DNA from: Bacillus vallismortis
Lineage (GTDB): Bacteria; Bacillota; Bacilli; Bacillales; Bacillaceae
Length of the DNA: 64,000 nucleotides
Assembly (NCBI RefSeq): GCF_004116955.1
Contig: NZ_CP026362.1
Span: 598,501 to 662,500 of the forward strand
Direction of reading: 5' to 3'
The translations under genes and the position numbers were made by a program. Shown here piece by piece: positions 19,570-31,026 of this stretch (within the stretch, counting starts at the first letter, position 1; each line of letters begins with the position of its first letter). A model generated the notes under the pieces. It was given only the letters and a program-made list of their open reading frames with translations, had not been told where the DNA came from and ran no database searches.

Positions 19570-20802
19570 ATGTCATTAAGAGAAGAAGCATTACACCTGC
19601 ATAAAGTCAATCAGGGGAAACTGGAATCTAAATCGAAGGTAGAAGTCAGAAACGCGAAAGATTTAAGCCTAGCGTATTCCCCTGGTGTTGCAGAACCGTG
19701 TAAGGATATTCATGAAGACATTAACAAAGTATATGAATATACAATGAAGGGGAACATGGTAGCAGTTGTAACTGACGGTACAGCTGTGCTTGGCCTTGGA
19801 AATATCGGCCCTGAAGCCGCGCTTCCTGTTATGGAAGGGAAAGCTGTTCTATTCAAAAGCTTTGCGGGCGTAGACGCGTTCCCGATTGCTTTAAACACAA
19901 ACGATGTTGATAAGATCGTTGAAACTGTTAAATTGCTTGAACCGACATTTGGCGGCGTCAACCTTGAAGATATTGCTGCGCCAAACTGCTTTATCATTGA
20001 AGAGCGCCTCAAAAAAGAAACAAACATTCCAGTCTTCCATGACGATCAGCACGGTACTGCCATTGTAACGGTAGCAGGCCTTGTAAACGCGCTGAAACTG
20101 TCAGGAAAATCCATGTCGTCCATTAAAGTTGTCGCAAATGGCGCGGGTGCGGCTGGTATCGCGATTATCAAGCTTCTTCACCATTACGGCGTACGCGACA
20201 TCGTGATGTGCGATTCAAAAGGAGCGATTTATGAAGGGCGTCCAGAAGGCATGAACGATGTCAAAAACGAAGTGGCGAAATTCACAAACCAAGACCGCAA
20301 AGACGGTTCTCTGAAAGATGTCATCGTGGACGCTGACGTATTTATCGGCGTATCTGTAGCAGGAGCGTTAACAAAAGAAATGGTGCAAAGCATGGCGAAA
20401 GATCCGATTATCTTTGCGATGGCAAATCCAAATCCTGAAATTATGCCTGAAGATGCGCGTGAAGCTGGCGCAAGCGTAATTGGAACGGGCCGTTCTGACT
20501 TCCCGAACCAAGTCAACAATGTTCTTGCATTCCCTGGTATTTTCCGCGGAGCGCTTGACGTTCGCGCCACTCACATTAACGAAGAAATGAAAATCGCAGC
20601 GGTTGAAGCTATCGCTTCATTGGTTTCAGAAGATGAGCTTAGCGCAGACTACGTCATCCCTGCACCGTTTGATAAACGTGTTGCGCCTGCTGTTGCGAAA
20701 GCTGTGGCAAAAGCGGCGATGGAAACAGGTGTCGCAAGAATTACTGTTGACCCTGAGGAAGTTGCTGAAAAAACGAGAAAACTTACGATTATTGGTGAAT
20801 AA
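19570..20802 (+). CDS. ytsJ: NADP-dependent malic enzyme YtsJ
   Basis: Oxidatively decarboxylates malate to pyruvate, giving NADPH; YtsJ is the major malic enzyme for growth on malate in B. subtilis. The 410 residues carry SLAYSPGVAEPC near residue 35, the FHDDQHGTA substrate motif near residue 155 and the NGAGAAGIA nucleotide-binding loop near residue 195. The ATG at 19570 follows AGGAG; an in-frame start four codons earlier lies inside the upstream purine stretch. Confidence 0.95.
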   Translation: MSLREEALHLHKVNQGKLESKSKVEVRNAKDLSLAYSPGVAEPCKDIHEDINKVYEYTMKGNMVAVVTDGTAVLGLGNIGPEAALPVMEGKAVLFKSFAGVDAFPIALNTNDVDKIVETVKLLEPTFGGVNLEDIAAPNCFIIEERLKKETNIPVFHDDQHGTAIVTVAGLVNALKLSGKSMSSIKVVANGAGAAGIAIIKLLHHYGVRDIVMCDSKGAIYEGRPEGMNDVKNEVAKFTNQDRKDGSLKDVIVDADVFIGVSVAGALTKEMVQSMAKDPIIFAMANPNPEIMPEDAREAGASVIGTGRSDFPNQVNNVLAFPGIFRGALDVRATHINEEMKIAAVEAIASLVSEDELSADYVIPAPFDKRVAPAVAKAVAKAAMETGVARITVDPEEVAEKTRKLTIIGE

Positions 20803-20823
20803 TTTTCATTCATTCCATAAATG

Positions 20824-20854
20824 GCAGCGCGTTGGCCCGAAACCGGCGCGCTGT
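20824..20854 (+). terminator. GC-rich hairpin after ytsJ
   Basis: CAGCGCG and GG pair with CC and CGCGCTG, followed by a short TTT. It may be a weak terminator or 3' stabiliser for ytsJ. Confidence 0.5.
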
Positions 20855-20860
20855 TTACAA

Positions 20861-20924
20861 GTTAAACTGGCGGCTGAAATTTTTTTAGGGGTTGGGCTTT
20901 AAAAAAATTTCAGCCGAGTTTAAC
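20861..20924. other. Very long hairpin between ytsJ and accD
   Basis: A 27-base arm (20861-20887) and a 25-base arm (20900-20924) are nearly perfect inverted repeats, with only a two-base bulge, around a G/T-rich 12-base loop. The core CGGCTGAAATTTTTTTA is fully paired. Seven T on one strand and seven A on the other sit inside the stem, so it could terminate transcription in either direction. The remainder of this 334-base gap holds the accDA promoter. Confidence 0.75.
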
Positions 20925-21027
20925 GTTACGTTTGAATGCGCTGTCAACCTTGTTAGTTCAACACCTTATCTAATCTCATACGGGCTTTTTTGACGGCGTG
21001 ATTGAATAAAAAGTTGTCGAATTGAGG

Positions 21028-21056
21028 ATGACAGCGTTTGACAAAAAAAGTACAAT
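21028..21056 (+). promoter_or_regulatory. SigA promoter of accD-accA
   Basis: ATGACA (21028-21033), 17 bases, TACAAT (21051-21056), about 80 bases before the accD start. The -35 is one mismatch from TTGACA. Confidence 0.65.
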
Positions 21057-21136
21057 AGTTTCGGTAAAGTTATTAGCAAGTCTATCGGTTGATGACATGC
21101 GGTGAAGAGAACCCTTCACAAAAGGGAGGTAATCAT

Positions 21137-22009
21137 GTGTTAAAGGATATATTCACGAAAAAGAAAAAGTATGCTTCCGTACCGTCTGAGCAAGCGAAGC
21201 ACGATGTTCCGGAAGGCATTATGACAAAATGTCCCAAGTGTAAAAAAATCATGCTCACTAAAGAGTTGGATAAAAATATGCGGGTATGCATGAACTGCAA
21301 TTATCATTTCCCGATGAACGCAAAACAGCGTATCGAAAGTTTGATGGACGATGAATCCTTTGAGGAATTTAACCAAGGAATGTTATCAGAAAACCCGCTT
21401 GGTTTCCCGGGATATCTCGAAAAGCTTGAAAAAGATCGCGAGAAAACATCCTTAAACGAGGCTATTGTGACAGGCAAGGGCACCATCGGCGGACACCCGG
21501 CTGTGGTCGCCGTCATGGATTCTTCATTCAGAATGGGCAGCATGGGCTCAGTCGTCGGTGAAAAAATCACGCTTGCGATTGAAAAAGCAAAAGCTGATAA
21601 AGTTCCGTTTATTATTTTTACAGCTTCAGGCGGCGCGAGAATGCAGGAAGGCATATTAAGCTTGATGCAAATGGCTAAGACAAGCTCTGCCTTAAAACTG
21701 TTCAGTGAAGAACAGGGCCTCATCATCTCAGTAATGACGCATCCGACAACCGGTGGCGTATCGGCCAGCTTTGCTTCACTCGGAGATTATAATTTTGCTG
21801 AGCCTGGAGCGCTGATCGGTTTTGCAGGAAGACGGATTATTGAACAGACAATAGGTGAAAAATTGCCTGAGGACTTCCAAACGGCCGAGTTTTTATTAAA
21901 ACATGGACAGCTTGATGCGGTTATCCATCGCGAAGACATGAAACAAACATTAGAAAATCTGCTGGATATGCATCAAACGGGAGGTGACATTGAGTGGCTG
22001 CAAGATTAG
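21137..22009 (+). CDS. accD: Acetyl-CoA carboxylase carboxyltransferase beta subunit
   Basis: With AccA it transfers the carboxyl group from biotin to acetyl-CoA, making malonyl-CoA for fatty acid synthesis. The 290-residue protein has a zinc ribbon (CPKC near residue 33 and CMNC near residue 52) followed by the crotonase-type fold with [12 protein letters not shown] near residue 160. The GTG at 21137 follows AAAGGGAGG and is chosen over an upstream ATG at 21089. Its end overlaps accA by 16 bases. Confidence 0.96.
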   Translation: MLKDIFTKKKKYASVPSEQAKHDVPEGIMTKCPKCKKIMLTKELDKNMRVCMNCNYHFPMNAKQRIESLMDDESFEEFNQGMLSENPLGFPGYLEKLEKDREKTSLNEAIVTGKGTIGGHPAVVAVMDSSFRMGSMGSVVGEKITLAIEKAKADKVPFIIFTASGGARMQEGILSLMQMAKTSSALKLFSEEQGLIISVMTHPTTGGVSASFASLGDYNFAEPGALIGFAGRRIIEQTIGEKLPEDFQTAEFLLKHGQLDAVIHREDMKQTLENLLDMHQTGGDIEWLQD

Positions 22010-22971
22010 AATTTGAAAAACCGGTAATTGAACTGCAAACGAAAATCGCCGAATTGAAAAAATTCACCCAAGACTCGGATATGGATCTGAGTGCGGAAAT
22101 TGAACGGCTCGAAGACCGTCTCGCTAAGCTTCAGGATGAAATCTACAAAAATCTGAAGCCTTGGGACCGGGTTCAAATCGCTCGTCTGCCGGACCGTCCG
22201 ACAACGCTTGATTATATTGAACATCTGTTTACCGACTTTTTTGAATGTCACGGAGATAGAGCATACGGTGACGATGAAGCTATTGTCGGCGGCATTGCGA
22301 AGTTCCATGGCCTTCCTGTAACAGTAATCGGGCATCAGCGCGGCAAAGATACGAAAGAAAACCTTGTCCGCAATTTTGGAATGCCGCATCCTGAAGGCTA
22401 TCGAAAAGCGCTTCGTCTCATGAAGCAGGCTGACAAATTCAACAGGCCGATTATTTGTTTTATCGATACGAAGGGAGCATACCCGGGACGAGCAGCGGAA
22501 GAAAGAGGACAAAGCGAAGCCATTGCCAAAAATCTCTTTGAGATGGCTGGCCTTCGAGTGCCTGTTATCTGCATCGTCATCGGTGAAGGCGGAAGCGGCG
22601 GAGCCCTTGGTCTCGGTGTGGGAAACCACTTGCATATGCTGGAAAACTCTACTTATTCAGTTATTTCTCCGGAAGGTGCCGCGGCACTGTTATGGAAGGA
22701 CTCCAGTCTTGCTAAAAAAGCAGCAGAAACAATGAGAATCACTGCGCCCGATTTAAAAGAATTAGGTATTATAGATCATATGATAAAAGAAGTAAAAGGC
22801 GGAGCGCACCACGATGTTAAGCTGCAGGCAAGCTATATGGACGAAACCCTTAAGCAATCGCTAAAAACGTTGCTGAAGCTGGGCGAAGAAGAATTAGTCC
22901 AGCAGCGGTATGAAAAATATAAAGCAATTGGCAAAGTCTCGAATGAAGAACAATTTATCGGGGTAAACTAA
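21994..22971 (+). CDS. accA: Acetyl-CoA carboxylase carboxyltransferase alpha subunit
   Basis: Partner of AccD, 325 residues, with typical segments QRGKDTKEN near residue 112 and [12 protein letters not shown] near residue 195 that form the acyl-CoA carboxyl pocket. It starts with GTG inside the end of accD, preceded by GGAGGTGA, so the two subunits are made in a coupled ratio. A terminator follows directly, so accDA is a two-gene operon upstream of pfkA. Confidence 0.96.
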   Translation: MAARLEFEKPVIELQTKIAELKKFTQDSDMDLSAEIERLEDRLAKLQDEIYKNLKPWDRVQIARLPDRPTTLDYIEHLFTDFFECHGDRAYGDDEAIVGGIAKFHGLPVTVIGHQRGKDTKENLVRNFGMPHPEGYRKALRLMKQADKFNRPIICFIDTKGAYPGRAAEERGQSEAIAKNLFEMAGLRVPVICIVIGEGGSGGALGLGVGNHLHMLENSTYSVISPEGAAALLWKDSSLAKKAAETMRITAPDLKELGIIDHMIKEVKGGAHHDVKLQASYMDETLKQSLKTLLKLGEEELVQQRYEKYKAIGKVSNEEQFIGVN

Positions 22972-22973
22972 AT

Positions 22974-23007
22974 AAACGTGAAGCCTTTGGCTCACGTTTC
23001 TTTTTTG
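22974..23007 (+). terminator. Terminator after accA
   Basis: AACGTGA / TCACGTT stem with further inner pairing (AGCC / GGCT), then a T-rich run. Confidence 0.88.
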
Positions 23008-23026
23008 TGACATTCTTTAAATTTTA

Positions 23027-23055
23027 TTTAAAAACAATTTATTTAATTGTATAAT
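23027..23055 (+). promoter_or_regulatory. Candidate SigA promoter of pfkA-pyk
   Basis: TTTAAA (23027-23032), 17 bases, perfect TATAAT (23050-23055), about 100 bases before pfkA. Confidence 0.6.
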
Positions 23056-23142
23056 AGGTAAGGTTTCATAGGGAGGATGGAGATCCCTTTTCATTGTTTT
23101 TAGGGCAATGATCATGTTATCTTTAATCATATATGTTGCTGA

Positions 23143-24114
<972 letters not shown>

Positions 24115-24156
24115 CGCGCAGCTGAAGGCTGAAGATTTCAGAAGGAAGTGAACCAA

Positions 24157-25914
24157 ATGAGAAAAACTAAAATTGTATGTACCATTGGTCCGGCAAGTGA
24201 AAGCATTGAAATGCTTACGAAATTAATGGAGTCTGGAATGAACGTGGCTCGTTTGAATTTTTCTCACGGAGATTTTGAGGAGCATGGCGCAAGAATTAAA
24301 AATATCCGTGAAGCAAGCAAAAAGCTAGGCAAAAACGTTGGTATCCTGCTTGATACAAAAGGTCCTGAAATCCGCACACATACAATGGAAAACGGAGGCA
24401 TTGAGCTTGAGACAGGCAAAGAGCTTATCGTTTCAATGGACGAGGTAGTAGGAACAACAGATAAAATTTCAGTGACTTATGAAGGTTTAGTCGATGATGT
24501 TGAACAGGGTTCAACGATTCTGTTAGATGACGGACTTATCGGCCTTGAAGTGCTTGATGTTGATGCCGCTAATCGCGAAATCAAAACAAAAGTATTAAAC
24601 AACGGAACACTCAAAAACAAAAAAGGTGTTAACGTACCAGGCGTAAGCGTCAATCTTCCGGGTATCACTGAAAAAGATGCACGAGATATCGTTTTCGGTA
24701 TTGAGCAGGGAGTAGACTTCATCGCCCCATCTTTCATACGGCGTTCCACGGACGTGCTTGAAATCCGTGAGCTTCTTGAAGAGCACAAAGCACAGGATAT
24801 TCAAATCATCCCTAAAATCGAAAACCAAGAGGGCGTTGACAACATCGATGCTATTCTCGAAGTGTCTGACGGCTTAATGGTTGCACGTGGAGACTTAGGC
24901 GTGGAAATCCCAGCTGAAGAAGTGCCGCTCGTGCAAAAAGAACTGATCAAAAAATGCAACGCGTTAGGAAAACCTGTTATTACAGCGACGCAAATGCTCG
25001 ATAGCATGCAGCGCAACCCGCGTCCGACTCGTGCGGAAGCAAGTGACGTTGCAAACGCGATCTTCGACGGCACAGACGCCATCATGCTTTCTGGTGAAAC
25101 AGCTGCCGGAAGTTATCCGGTTGAGGCGGTTCAAACCATGCACAACATCGCGTCCCGTTCTGAAGAAGCTTTAAATCATAAAGAAATTCTTTCTAAACGC
25201 AGAGGGCAAGTAGGCATGACGATTACAGACGCCATTGGACAATCTGTCGCGCACACTGCGATTAACCTGAACGCTGCTGCGATCGTAACACCGACTGAAA
25301 GCGGTCATACAGCGCGCATGATCGCAAAATACCGTCCTCAGGCGCCGATTGTTGCGGTTACTGTGAATGATTCTGTTTCCAGAAAACTTGCGCTCGTATC
25401 TGGCGTATTCGCGGAAAGCGGCCAAAATGCAAACACAACAGATGAAATGCTCGAGGATGCTGTCCAAAATTCATTGAACAGCGGAATTGTAAAACACGGC
25501 GATCTGATCGTTATTACAGCAGGCACTGTCGGTGAGTCTGGCACGACGAACTTAATGAAAGTTTACACTGTCGGCGATATCATCGCTAAAGGACAAGGTA
25601 TCGGACGCAAATCAGCGTTTGGCCCGGTTGTCATTGCACAAAATGCAAAAGAAGCTGAGCAAAAAATGACTGACGGTGCGGTACTCGTGACTAAAAGCAC
25701 TGACCGTGACATGATTGCATCTCTTGAAAAAGCGTCTGCCCTTATTACAGAAGAAGGCGGCTTGACAAGCCATGCTGCGGTAGTCGGATTAAGCCTCGGC
25801 ATTCCGGTTATCGTTGGCCTTGAAAAAGCGACATCTACTTTAACAGACGGCCAGGATATTACAGTTGACGCATCCAGAGGGGCAGTCTACCAAGGCCGCG
25901 CGAGCGTTCTTTAA
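24157..25914 (+). CDS. pyk: Pyruvate kinase
   Basis: Makes pyruvate and ATP from phosphoenolpyruvate. The 585 residues exceed the usual 470 because of an extra C-terminal domain of the PEP-utilising mobile type, with the [11 protein letters not shown] motif near residue 540, a feature of Bacillus pyruvate kinases. Core motifs include NFSHGD near residue 35 and the [12 protein letters not shown] active-site segment near residue 243. The ATG at 24157 is preferred over an in-frame GTG at 24148 on RBS spacing. Confidence 0.97.
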   Translation: MRKTKIVCTIGPASESIEMLTKLMESGMNVARLNFSHGDFEEHGARIKNIREASKKLGKNVGILLDTKGPEIRTHTMENGGIELETGKELIVSMDEVVGTTDKISVTYEGLVDDVEQGSTILLDDGLIGLEVLDVDAANREIKTKVLNNGTLKNKKGVNVPGVSVNLPGITEKDARDIVFGIEQGVDFIAPSFIRRSTDVLEIRELLEEHKAQDIQIIPKIENQEGVDNIDAILEVSDGLMVARGDLGVEIPAEEVPLVQKELIKKCNALGKPVITATQMLDSMQRNPRPTRAEASDVANAIFDGTDAIMLSGETAAGSYPVEAVQTMHNIASRSEEALNHKEILSKRRGQVGMTITDAIGQSVAHTAINLNAAAIVTPTESGHTARMIAKYRPQAPIVAVTVNDSVSRKLALVSGVFAESGQNANTTDEMLEDAVQNSLNSGIVKHGDLIVITAGTVGESGTTNLMKVYTVGDIIAKGQGIGRKSAFGPVVIAQNAKEAEQKMTDGAVLVTKSTDRDMIASLEKASALITEEGGLTSHAAVVGLSLGIPVIVGLEKATSTLTDGQDITVDASRGAVYQGRASVL

Positions 25915-25928
25915 TCACAGGTGAAAAC

Positions 25929-25957
25929 GGAAGGGGGAATCCCTTCCTTTTCTCTTT
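25929..25957 (+). terminator. Terminator after pyk
   Basis: GGAAGGG / CCCTTCC stem followed by a T-rich tract. Confidence 0.88.
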
Positions 25958-26007
25958 ATCTTGCCTTATATTGACAGAGGTGTGTTACACGTGTGGGGGG
26001 CTCGGAT

Positions 26008-26391
26008 ATGAGATTTTTATTTTTGCTTTTTATTGTGTTTCCGGCAATAGAAATCGGGATTTTCCTGTTTTCAGGCAAGCTGATCGGCATTTTGCCGACG
26101 GTCCTTCTCATGATTCTGACGGGCATTATCGGCGCAGCAGCTGCAAAAAAACAAGGAACCGAAGTGTATCACAAGGTTCAGCGTGATCTTCAATATGGCA
26201 AGATGCCGGGAGAAACGATTGTTGACGGCCTGTGCATTTTCATTGGCGGTCTTTTGCTGATGCTGCCGGGCTTTTTATCAGATTTGGCCGGCGCCTGTTT
26301 ACTTATTCCGTTTACCCGCAGCTGGTGGAAGCCGATTCTGTTCAAATGGCTGAGAGGAATGTCGAAGAACAAACGGATCATCATCAAATAA
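26008..26391 (+). CDS. fxsA: FxsA family membrane protein
   Basis: A 127-residue integral membrane protein of the FxsA family, with hydrophobic segments at about residues 1-20, 25-48 and 75-100. Family members modulate phage exclusion in E. coli when overproduced; the role in Bacillus is unknown. The ATG at 26008 follows GGGGGG; an in-frame upstream GTG at 25993 lies in front of the binding site. It was called ytzA in B. subtilis. Confidence 0.87.
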   Translation: MRFLFLLFIVFPAIEIGIFLFSGKLIGILPTVLLMILTGIIGAAAAKKQGTEVYHKVQRDLQYGKMPGETIVDGLCIFIGGLLLMLPGFLSDLAGACLLIPFTRSWWKPILFKWLRGMSKNKRIIIK

Positions 26392-26392
26392 A

Positions 26393-26429
26393 AACGGCAG
26401 CCATGAATATGGGCTGCTGTTTTATTTTT
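26393..26429. terminator. Bidirectional terminator between fxsA and ytvI
   Basis: AACGGCAGCC / GGGCTGCTGTT stem with T on the right and A on the left flank, placed between convergent genes. Confidence 0.85.
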
Positions 26430-27537
26430 GCTGAACGGTGATATACGACCATATTTCCTTACATGTGCCCGTTGTGATGAAAGCTTGGATGATGACGAGA
26501 ACAGCCGGCCCCGCAATGAGTCCTAAAAATCCGAATAATTTAAAACCGGCAAATAGAGAGATGAGTGTTGCCAAAGGATCGATGCCGATTGATTTACTAA
26601 GTATTTTTGGTTCAGTCAGCTGCCGCTGAATAAGAACAACAAGGTACAGTACGCCGATTCCGATGGCCTGAGGCAGCTGGCCTGTAACCGATAAATACAA
26701 GATCCACGGCACAAATACGGAGCCCGCACCCAAATAAGGGAGAAGGTCAACAAGCCCTATTAAAAAAGCAATTGTTGCGGCATGTTCAACGCTTAAGAGA
26801 GAAAGGCCGATAAATACAATGACCATTGTAATGAAAACGAGAACGGCCTGCGCTTTGATAAAACCGGTCATTGCTTTTTTTAATTCATTGCTGATCGCTC
26901 GACTGCTGGCTGTAACCTGATCCGGCAGAATTGAAACGAACAAGCCTTTCAGCTTGTGCCAATCCTTTGTCATAAAAAAAGTTGCCAGAAGAGAAAAAAT
27001 CAGAACAGCTGCTGTATTTGGAAGAAGCGCGAAAAACCCCGGGATCATTTCTAATATGTGTGACAACAGCAGCCCGGCATTTTTGGCGGCGGTATCACCG
27101 AGTGTCTGAATATGAGTGACGATGGAAGCTTGCTGATTGGTCTCTAATTCTTGAAACAAAACCGTCAGTTCGTTATAAAGCGGCTGGATATGAGTCGTAA
27201 ATAATTGTTCGCAATAGGAGATAAACGTGCTGATATGCGGAGGCAGCGTTTTTGCAAGATAGGCTGTTCCTGTCACGATTTCGGCTACCAAAATGGTGAG
27301 TACGCCAAAGGCTGCGAGAAGAAAAAAAGCAAGCACGCCCAGAACGTTTAGCGTTCGGGGGAACCCGGTCACCTTGTCCAAATAGTCGACAACAGGATGA
27401 ATCGCTGATGATAGAATAAGGGCGATCAGGAACGGATAAGTTAACGGAAACGAATAATAGGCTGCAGCTATCACTCCTGCGGTAATTGATATGACAAAGA
27501 GGGTTCTGAAAAAAATAGTGATATAAGATTGATTCAT
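26422..27537 (-). CDS. ytvI: AI-2E family (UPF0118) membrane transporter YtvI
   Basis: A 371-residue permease-like protein with about eight hydrophobic segments and the large soluble loop after the third one (residues 100-150) that is typical of the AI-2E/PerM family. Members of this family include sodium/proton antiporters and autoinducer exporters; the substrate here is not known. GAGGAGG precedes the ATG on the minus strand. It is divergent from ytwI. Confidence 0.9.
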   Translation of the reverse strand: MNQSYITIFFRTLFVISITAGVIAAAYYSFPLTYPFLIALILSSAIHPVVDYLDKVTGFPRTLNVLGVLAFFLLAAFGVLTILVAEIVTGTAYLAKTLPPHISTFISYCEQLFTTHIQPLYNELTVLFQELETNQQASIVTHIQTLGDTAAKNAGLLLSHILEMIPGFFALLPNTAAVLIFSLLATFFMTKDWHKLKGLFVSILPDQVTASSRAISNELKKAMTGFIKAQAVLVFITMVIVFIGLSLLSVEHAATIAFLIGLVDLLPYLGAGSVFVPWILYLSVTGQLPQAIGIGVLYLVVLIQRQLTEPKILSKSIGIDPLATLISLFAGFKLFGFLGLIAGPAVLVIIQAFITTGTCKEIWSYITVQQK

Positions 27538-27633
27538 GAAATTAATCCTCCTCTCGTCAGCATGTCCTATTTTTTATATGTATTCACGCTCCGGCTGAGT
27601 ATGAATACATTCATCTGAAAGGAGGGATGGCAT

Positions 27634-28098
27634 GTGTTTACACAAGCGAATTTATTTTTAATTTTACTCTTGGCTATCGCACTTATCGCAAAAAATCAAT
27701 CATTGCTTTTTGCTGTATCCGTCCTCTTGATCATCAAAATCATTGGACTTGACCAGAAATTATTGCCAACCATCCAGTCAAAAGGCATTAACTGGGGTGT
27801 GACCGTTATTACCATCGCCGTTCTGGTTCCGATTGCAACCGGTGAAATTGGGTTCAAGCAGCTTGGAGAAGCAATGCGGTCTTCCTATGCATGGATCGCC
27901 TTGGGAGCGGGGATTGCAGTGGCGCTGATTGCCAAAAATGGCCTGACGTTGTTGGAAAATGACCCGCATATTACAACTGCACTCGTGATCGGGACCATTC
28001 TCGCAGTCGCGCTTTTTGGAGGAGTGGCGGTGGGACCGCTGATCGGAGCGGGGATTGCTTATATCGCCATGCAGATTGTAAAACTGTTCACTTCGTGA
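27634..28098 (+). CDS. ytwI: DUF441 membrane protein YtwI
   Basis: A 154-residue protein with about four membrane segments (residues 3-35, 50-65, 78-95 and 110-145), matching the DUF441/UPF0756 family. It starts with GTG after GAAAGGAGGG. Function unknown. A terminator separates it from citZ. Confidence 0.9.
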   Translation: MFTQANLFLILLLAIALIAKNQSLLFAVSVLLIIKIIGLDQKLLPTIQSKGINWGVTVITIAVLVPIATGEIGFKQLGEAMRSSYAWIALGAGIAVALIAKNGLTLLENDPHITTALVIGTILAVALFGGVAVGPLIGAGIAYIAMQIVKLFTS

Positions 28099-28126
28099 AA
28101 AAAGCGGCCGAAAGCCGCTTTTTTTT
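28099..28126 (+). terminator. Terminator after ytwI
   Basis: AAAAGCGGC / GCCGCTTTT stem with a CGAAA loop, then a T tract. Confidence 0.93.
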
Positions 28127-28201
28127 ATATGCAAAAACCCGCAAATAAAGGCGTTTTTTCGGTGAAATCACAGAATGAAAAAAAAAATTATAGGTAAACA
28201 T

Positions 28202-28331
28202 TTAACAAATGTCTGATTATTGTTTATAATGAGAATAGGCTTAAACTTAAATAAGCTTATAAGAATTTGTTATGGTCTTTCATAAGCAAGCGGTTTCATT
28301 GCCAGCAGGCAGTAAAATGTAAGCATTTTCT
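28202..28331 (+). promoter_or_regulatory. citZ promoter with CcpC and CcpA sites
   Basis: TTAACA (28202-28207), 17 bases, TATAAT (28225-28230) forms a good SigA promoter. Downstream, ATAA-N7-TTAT (28259-28273) is an exact CcpC (citrate-sensing LysR repressor) box and TGTAAGCATTTTCT (28318-28331) is a near-match to a CcpA cre. Both regulators are known to repress citZ in B. subtilis. This accounts for the 330-base gap between ytwI and citZ, which carries a leader of about 190 bases. Confidence 0.85.
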
Positions 28332-28428
28332 TTTGGGGGGAGAAATACTTGCATCATGCTTTTTAAGTTAGCCTCATGTTTTTACAACACTCTTAAAGGG
28401 GAAATTTATTGAAAAGGAGATGTTATAT

Positions 28429-29547
28429 ATGACAGCGACACGCGGTCTTGAAGGGGTTGTAGCAACAACATCATCTGTTAGTTCTATTATTGATGATACC
28501 CTTACATATGTGGGGTATGATATTGATGATTTAACAGAGAATGCAAGTTTTGAAGAAGTCATCTACTTGCTTTGGCATTTAAGGCTGCCAAACAAAAAAG
28601 AGCTGGAAGAGTTAAAGCAGCAGTTTGCGAAGGAGGCTGCCGTTCCGCAAGAAATTATTGAGCACTTCAAATCTTATTCCCTCGAAAATGTTCATCCCAT
28701 GGCTGCTCTTCGGACAGCAATTTCATTACTGGGCCTGCTTGACAGCAAGGCTGATACCATGAACCCGGAAGCCAACTACAGAAAGGCGATCCGCCTTCAG
28801 GCAAAGGTGCCTGGCCTGGTTGCAGCGTTTTCCAGAATCCGCAAAGGCCTTGATCCTGTTGAACCGAGAGAGGACTACGGCATTGCAGAGAATTTTCTCT
28901 ACACATTAAACGGTGAAGAGCCTTCGCCAATTGAGGTTGAAGCCTTTAACAAAGCGCTGATTTTACATGCTGACCATGAGCTCAACGCATCAACATTCAC
29001 AGCAAGGGTCTGCGTTGCAACACTTTCCGATATCTATTCAGGCATTACTGCTGCAATCGGCGCGCTTAAAGGCCCTCTCCACGGCGGGGCGAATGAAGGC
29101 GTGATGAAAATGCTGACAGAAATCGCCGAAGTGGAAAACGCTGAGCCGTATATCCGTGCAAAGCTGGAAAAGAAAGAAAAAATTATGGGCTTCGGCCACC
29201 GCGTCTATCAGCATGGCGACCCGCGCGCGAAGCATCTGAAAGAAATGAGCAAGCGCCTGACCAACCTGACAGGCGAAAGCAAATGGTATGAGATGTCGAT
29301 TCGCGTAGAAGAGATCGTCACATCAGAGAAAAAGCTGCCGCCTAACGTTGATTTCTACTCGGCTTCTGTTTATCACAGCCTCGGCATAGACCATGATTTA
29401 TTCACACCGATTTTTGCTGTAAGCAGAATGTCCGGCTGGATTGCTCACATTCTTGAGCAATATGACAACAACCGTCTGATCCGCCCTCGCGCAGATTACA
29501 CAGGGCCGGACAAACAAACGTTTGTTCCAATTGAAGAAAGAGCCTAA
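28429..29547 (+). CDS. citZ: Citrate synthase II
   Basis: Major citrate synthase, condensing oxaloacetate and acetyl-CoA to enter the TCA cycle. The 372-residue protein has GPLHGGANEGVMKML near residue 215 and the catalytic GFGHRVYQHGDPRA near residue 260. The ATG at 28429 sits 9 bases after AAAAGGAG; an ATG three codons earlier is inside the spacing. It heads citZ-icd-mdh. Confidence 0.96.
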   Translation: MTATRGLEGVVATTSSVSSIIDDTLTYVGYDIDDLTENASFEEVIYLLWHLRLPNKKELEELKQQFAKEAAVPQEIIEHFKSYSLENVHPMAALRTAISLLGLLDSKADTMNPEANYRKAIRLQAKVPGLVAAFSRIRKGLDPVEPREDYGIAENFLYTLNGEEPSPIEVEAFNKALILHADHELNASTFTARVCVATLSDIYSGITAAIGALKGPLHGGANEGVMKMLTEIAEVENAEPYIRAKLEKKEKIMGFGHRVYQHGDPRAKHLKEMSKRLTNLTGESKWYEMSIRVEEIVTSEKKLPPNVDFYSASVYHSLGIDHDLFTPIFAVSRMSGWIAHILEQYDNNRLIRPRADYTGPDKQTFVPIEERA

Positions 29548-29711
29548 AGAACCACTGGAGGCTGGCTTGGGTTGATGAAGTTAGCCTCTTGTTCAGAACA
29601 TCAAAAATGGTTTACAATTTAAATTGAATATTGGGAAAAATCATTTTGTTTTTTATAGAAGAAAAATAAAATGTTTTCTAAATACGAATTACATACTGGG
29701 AGGTTTTTATT

Positions 29712-30983
29712 GTGGCACAAGGTGAAAAAATTACAGTCTCTAACGGAGTATTAAACGTACCAAACAACCCGATTATCCCGTTTATCGAAGGAGACGGAAC
29801 CGGTCCTGATATTTGGAACGCGGCTTCTAAGGTTTTGGAAGCAGCAGTTGAAAAAGCATACAAAGGCGAAAAGAAAATCACTTGGAAAGAAGTTTATGCC
29901 GGAGAGAAGGCTTATAATAAAACAGGTGAGTGGCTGCCTGCTGAAACATTGGACGTGATCCGTGAATATTTCATCGCCATTAAAGGGCCGTTAACGACAC
30001 CTGTCGGCGGCGGTATCCGCTCTTTGAACGTAGCGCTCAGACAAGAGCTTGACCTATTCGTCTGCTTAAGGCCTGTAAGATACTTTACTGGGGTGCCGTC
30101 ACCGGTTAAACGCCCTGAAGATACTGATATGGTCATCTTCCGTGAAAATACAGAAGATATTTACGCAGGAATCGAGTACGCAAAAGGCTCTGAAGAAGTG
30201 CAAAAGCTCATCAGCTTCCTGCAAAATGAGCTAAACGTCAACAAAATCCGTTTCCCAGAAACATCAGGTATCGGCATTAAGCCTGTTTCTGAAGAAGGAA
30301 CGAGCCGTCTGGTCAGAGCTTCTATTGATTATGCAATTGAACACGGCCGCAAATCTGTAACGCTTGTTCACAAAGGAAACATCATGAAGTTCACAGAAGG
30401 CGCCTTCAAAAACTGGGGCTATGAACTGGCTGAAAGAGAATACGGAGATAAAGTCTTCACATGGGCTCAATATGACCGCATTGTTGAAGAACAAGGAAAA
30501 GACGCTGCGAATAAAGCGCAAAGCGAAGCGGAAGCAGCAGGCAAGATCATTATCAAAGACAGCATTGCTGACATTTTCCTTCAGCAGATCTTAACGCGTC
30601 CAAACGAGTTTGATGTCGTTGCGACAATGAACCTGAACGGAGATTATATTTCTGATGCTCTTGCTGCGCAAGTCGGCGGAATCGGTATCGCTCCTGGGGC
30701 GAACATCAACTATGAAACAGGGCATGCGATTTTCGAGGCGACGCACGGAACGGCTCCTAAATATGCGGGCCTTGATAAAGTAAACCCATCCTCAGTTATT
30801 CTTTCTGGCGTTCTGCTTCTTGAGCATTTAGGATGGAAAGAAGCGGCTGATTTGGTTATCAAATCTATGGAAAACACAATTGCTTCTAAAGTCGTAACTT
30901 ACGATTTTGCCAGATTAATGGACGGCGCGACCGAAGTGAAATGTTCAGAGTTCGGAGAAGAATTGATTAAAAACATGGACTAA
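29712..30983 (+). CDS. icd: Isocitrate dehydrogenase (NADP)
   Basis: Oxidises isocitrate to 2-oxoglutarate with NADP. The 423 residues contain the substrate loop [13 protein letters not shown] near residue 98 with the phosphorylatable serine of the family, and the [11 protein letters not shown] segment near residue 142. It starts with GTG after GGGAGG. The 164-base gap after citZ contains only a partial hairpin and an AT-rich stretch that may hold an extra promoter. Confidence 0.97.
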   Translation: MAQGEKITVSNGVLNVPNNPIIPFIEGDGTGPDIWNAASKVLEAAVEKAYKGEKKITWKEVYAGEKAYNKTGEWLPAETLDVIREYFIAIKGPLTTPVGGGIRSLNVALRQELDLFVCLRPVRYFTGVPSPVKRPEDTDMVIFRENTEDIYAGIEYAKGSEEVQKLISFLQNELNVNKIRFPETSGIGIKPVSEEGTSRLVRASIDYAIEHGRKSVTLVHKGNIMKFTEGAFKNWGYELAEREYGDKVFTWAQYDRIVEEQGKDAANKAQSEAEAAGKIIIKDSIADIFLQQILTRPNEFDVVATMNLNGDYISDALAAQVGGIGIAPGANINYETGHAIFEATHGTAPKYAGLDKVNPSSVILSGVLLLEHLGWKEAADLVIKSMENTIASKVVTYDFARLMDGATEVKCSEFGEELIKNMD

Positions 30984-31026
30984 GCAAGGAAACAGCCTAA
31001 AACTAGCCATAAAGGAGAAGAGAGAC

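Noticed and set aside
22006-22635. Minus-strand open frame of 209 codons opposite accA
   Set aside because: Entirely inside accA on the other strand, no binding site, no recognisable domain.
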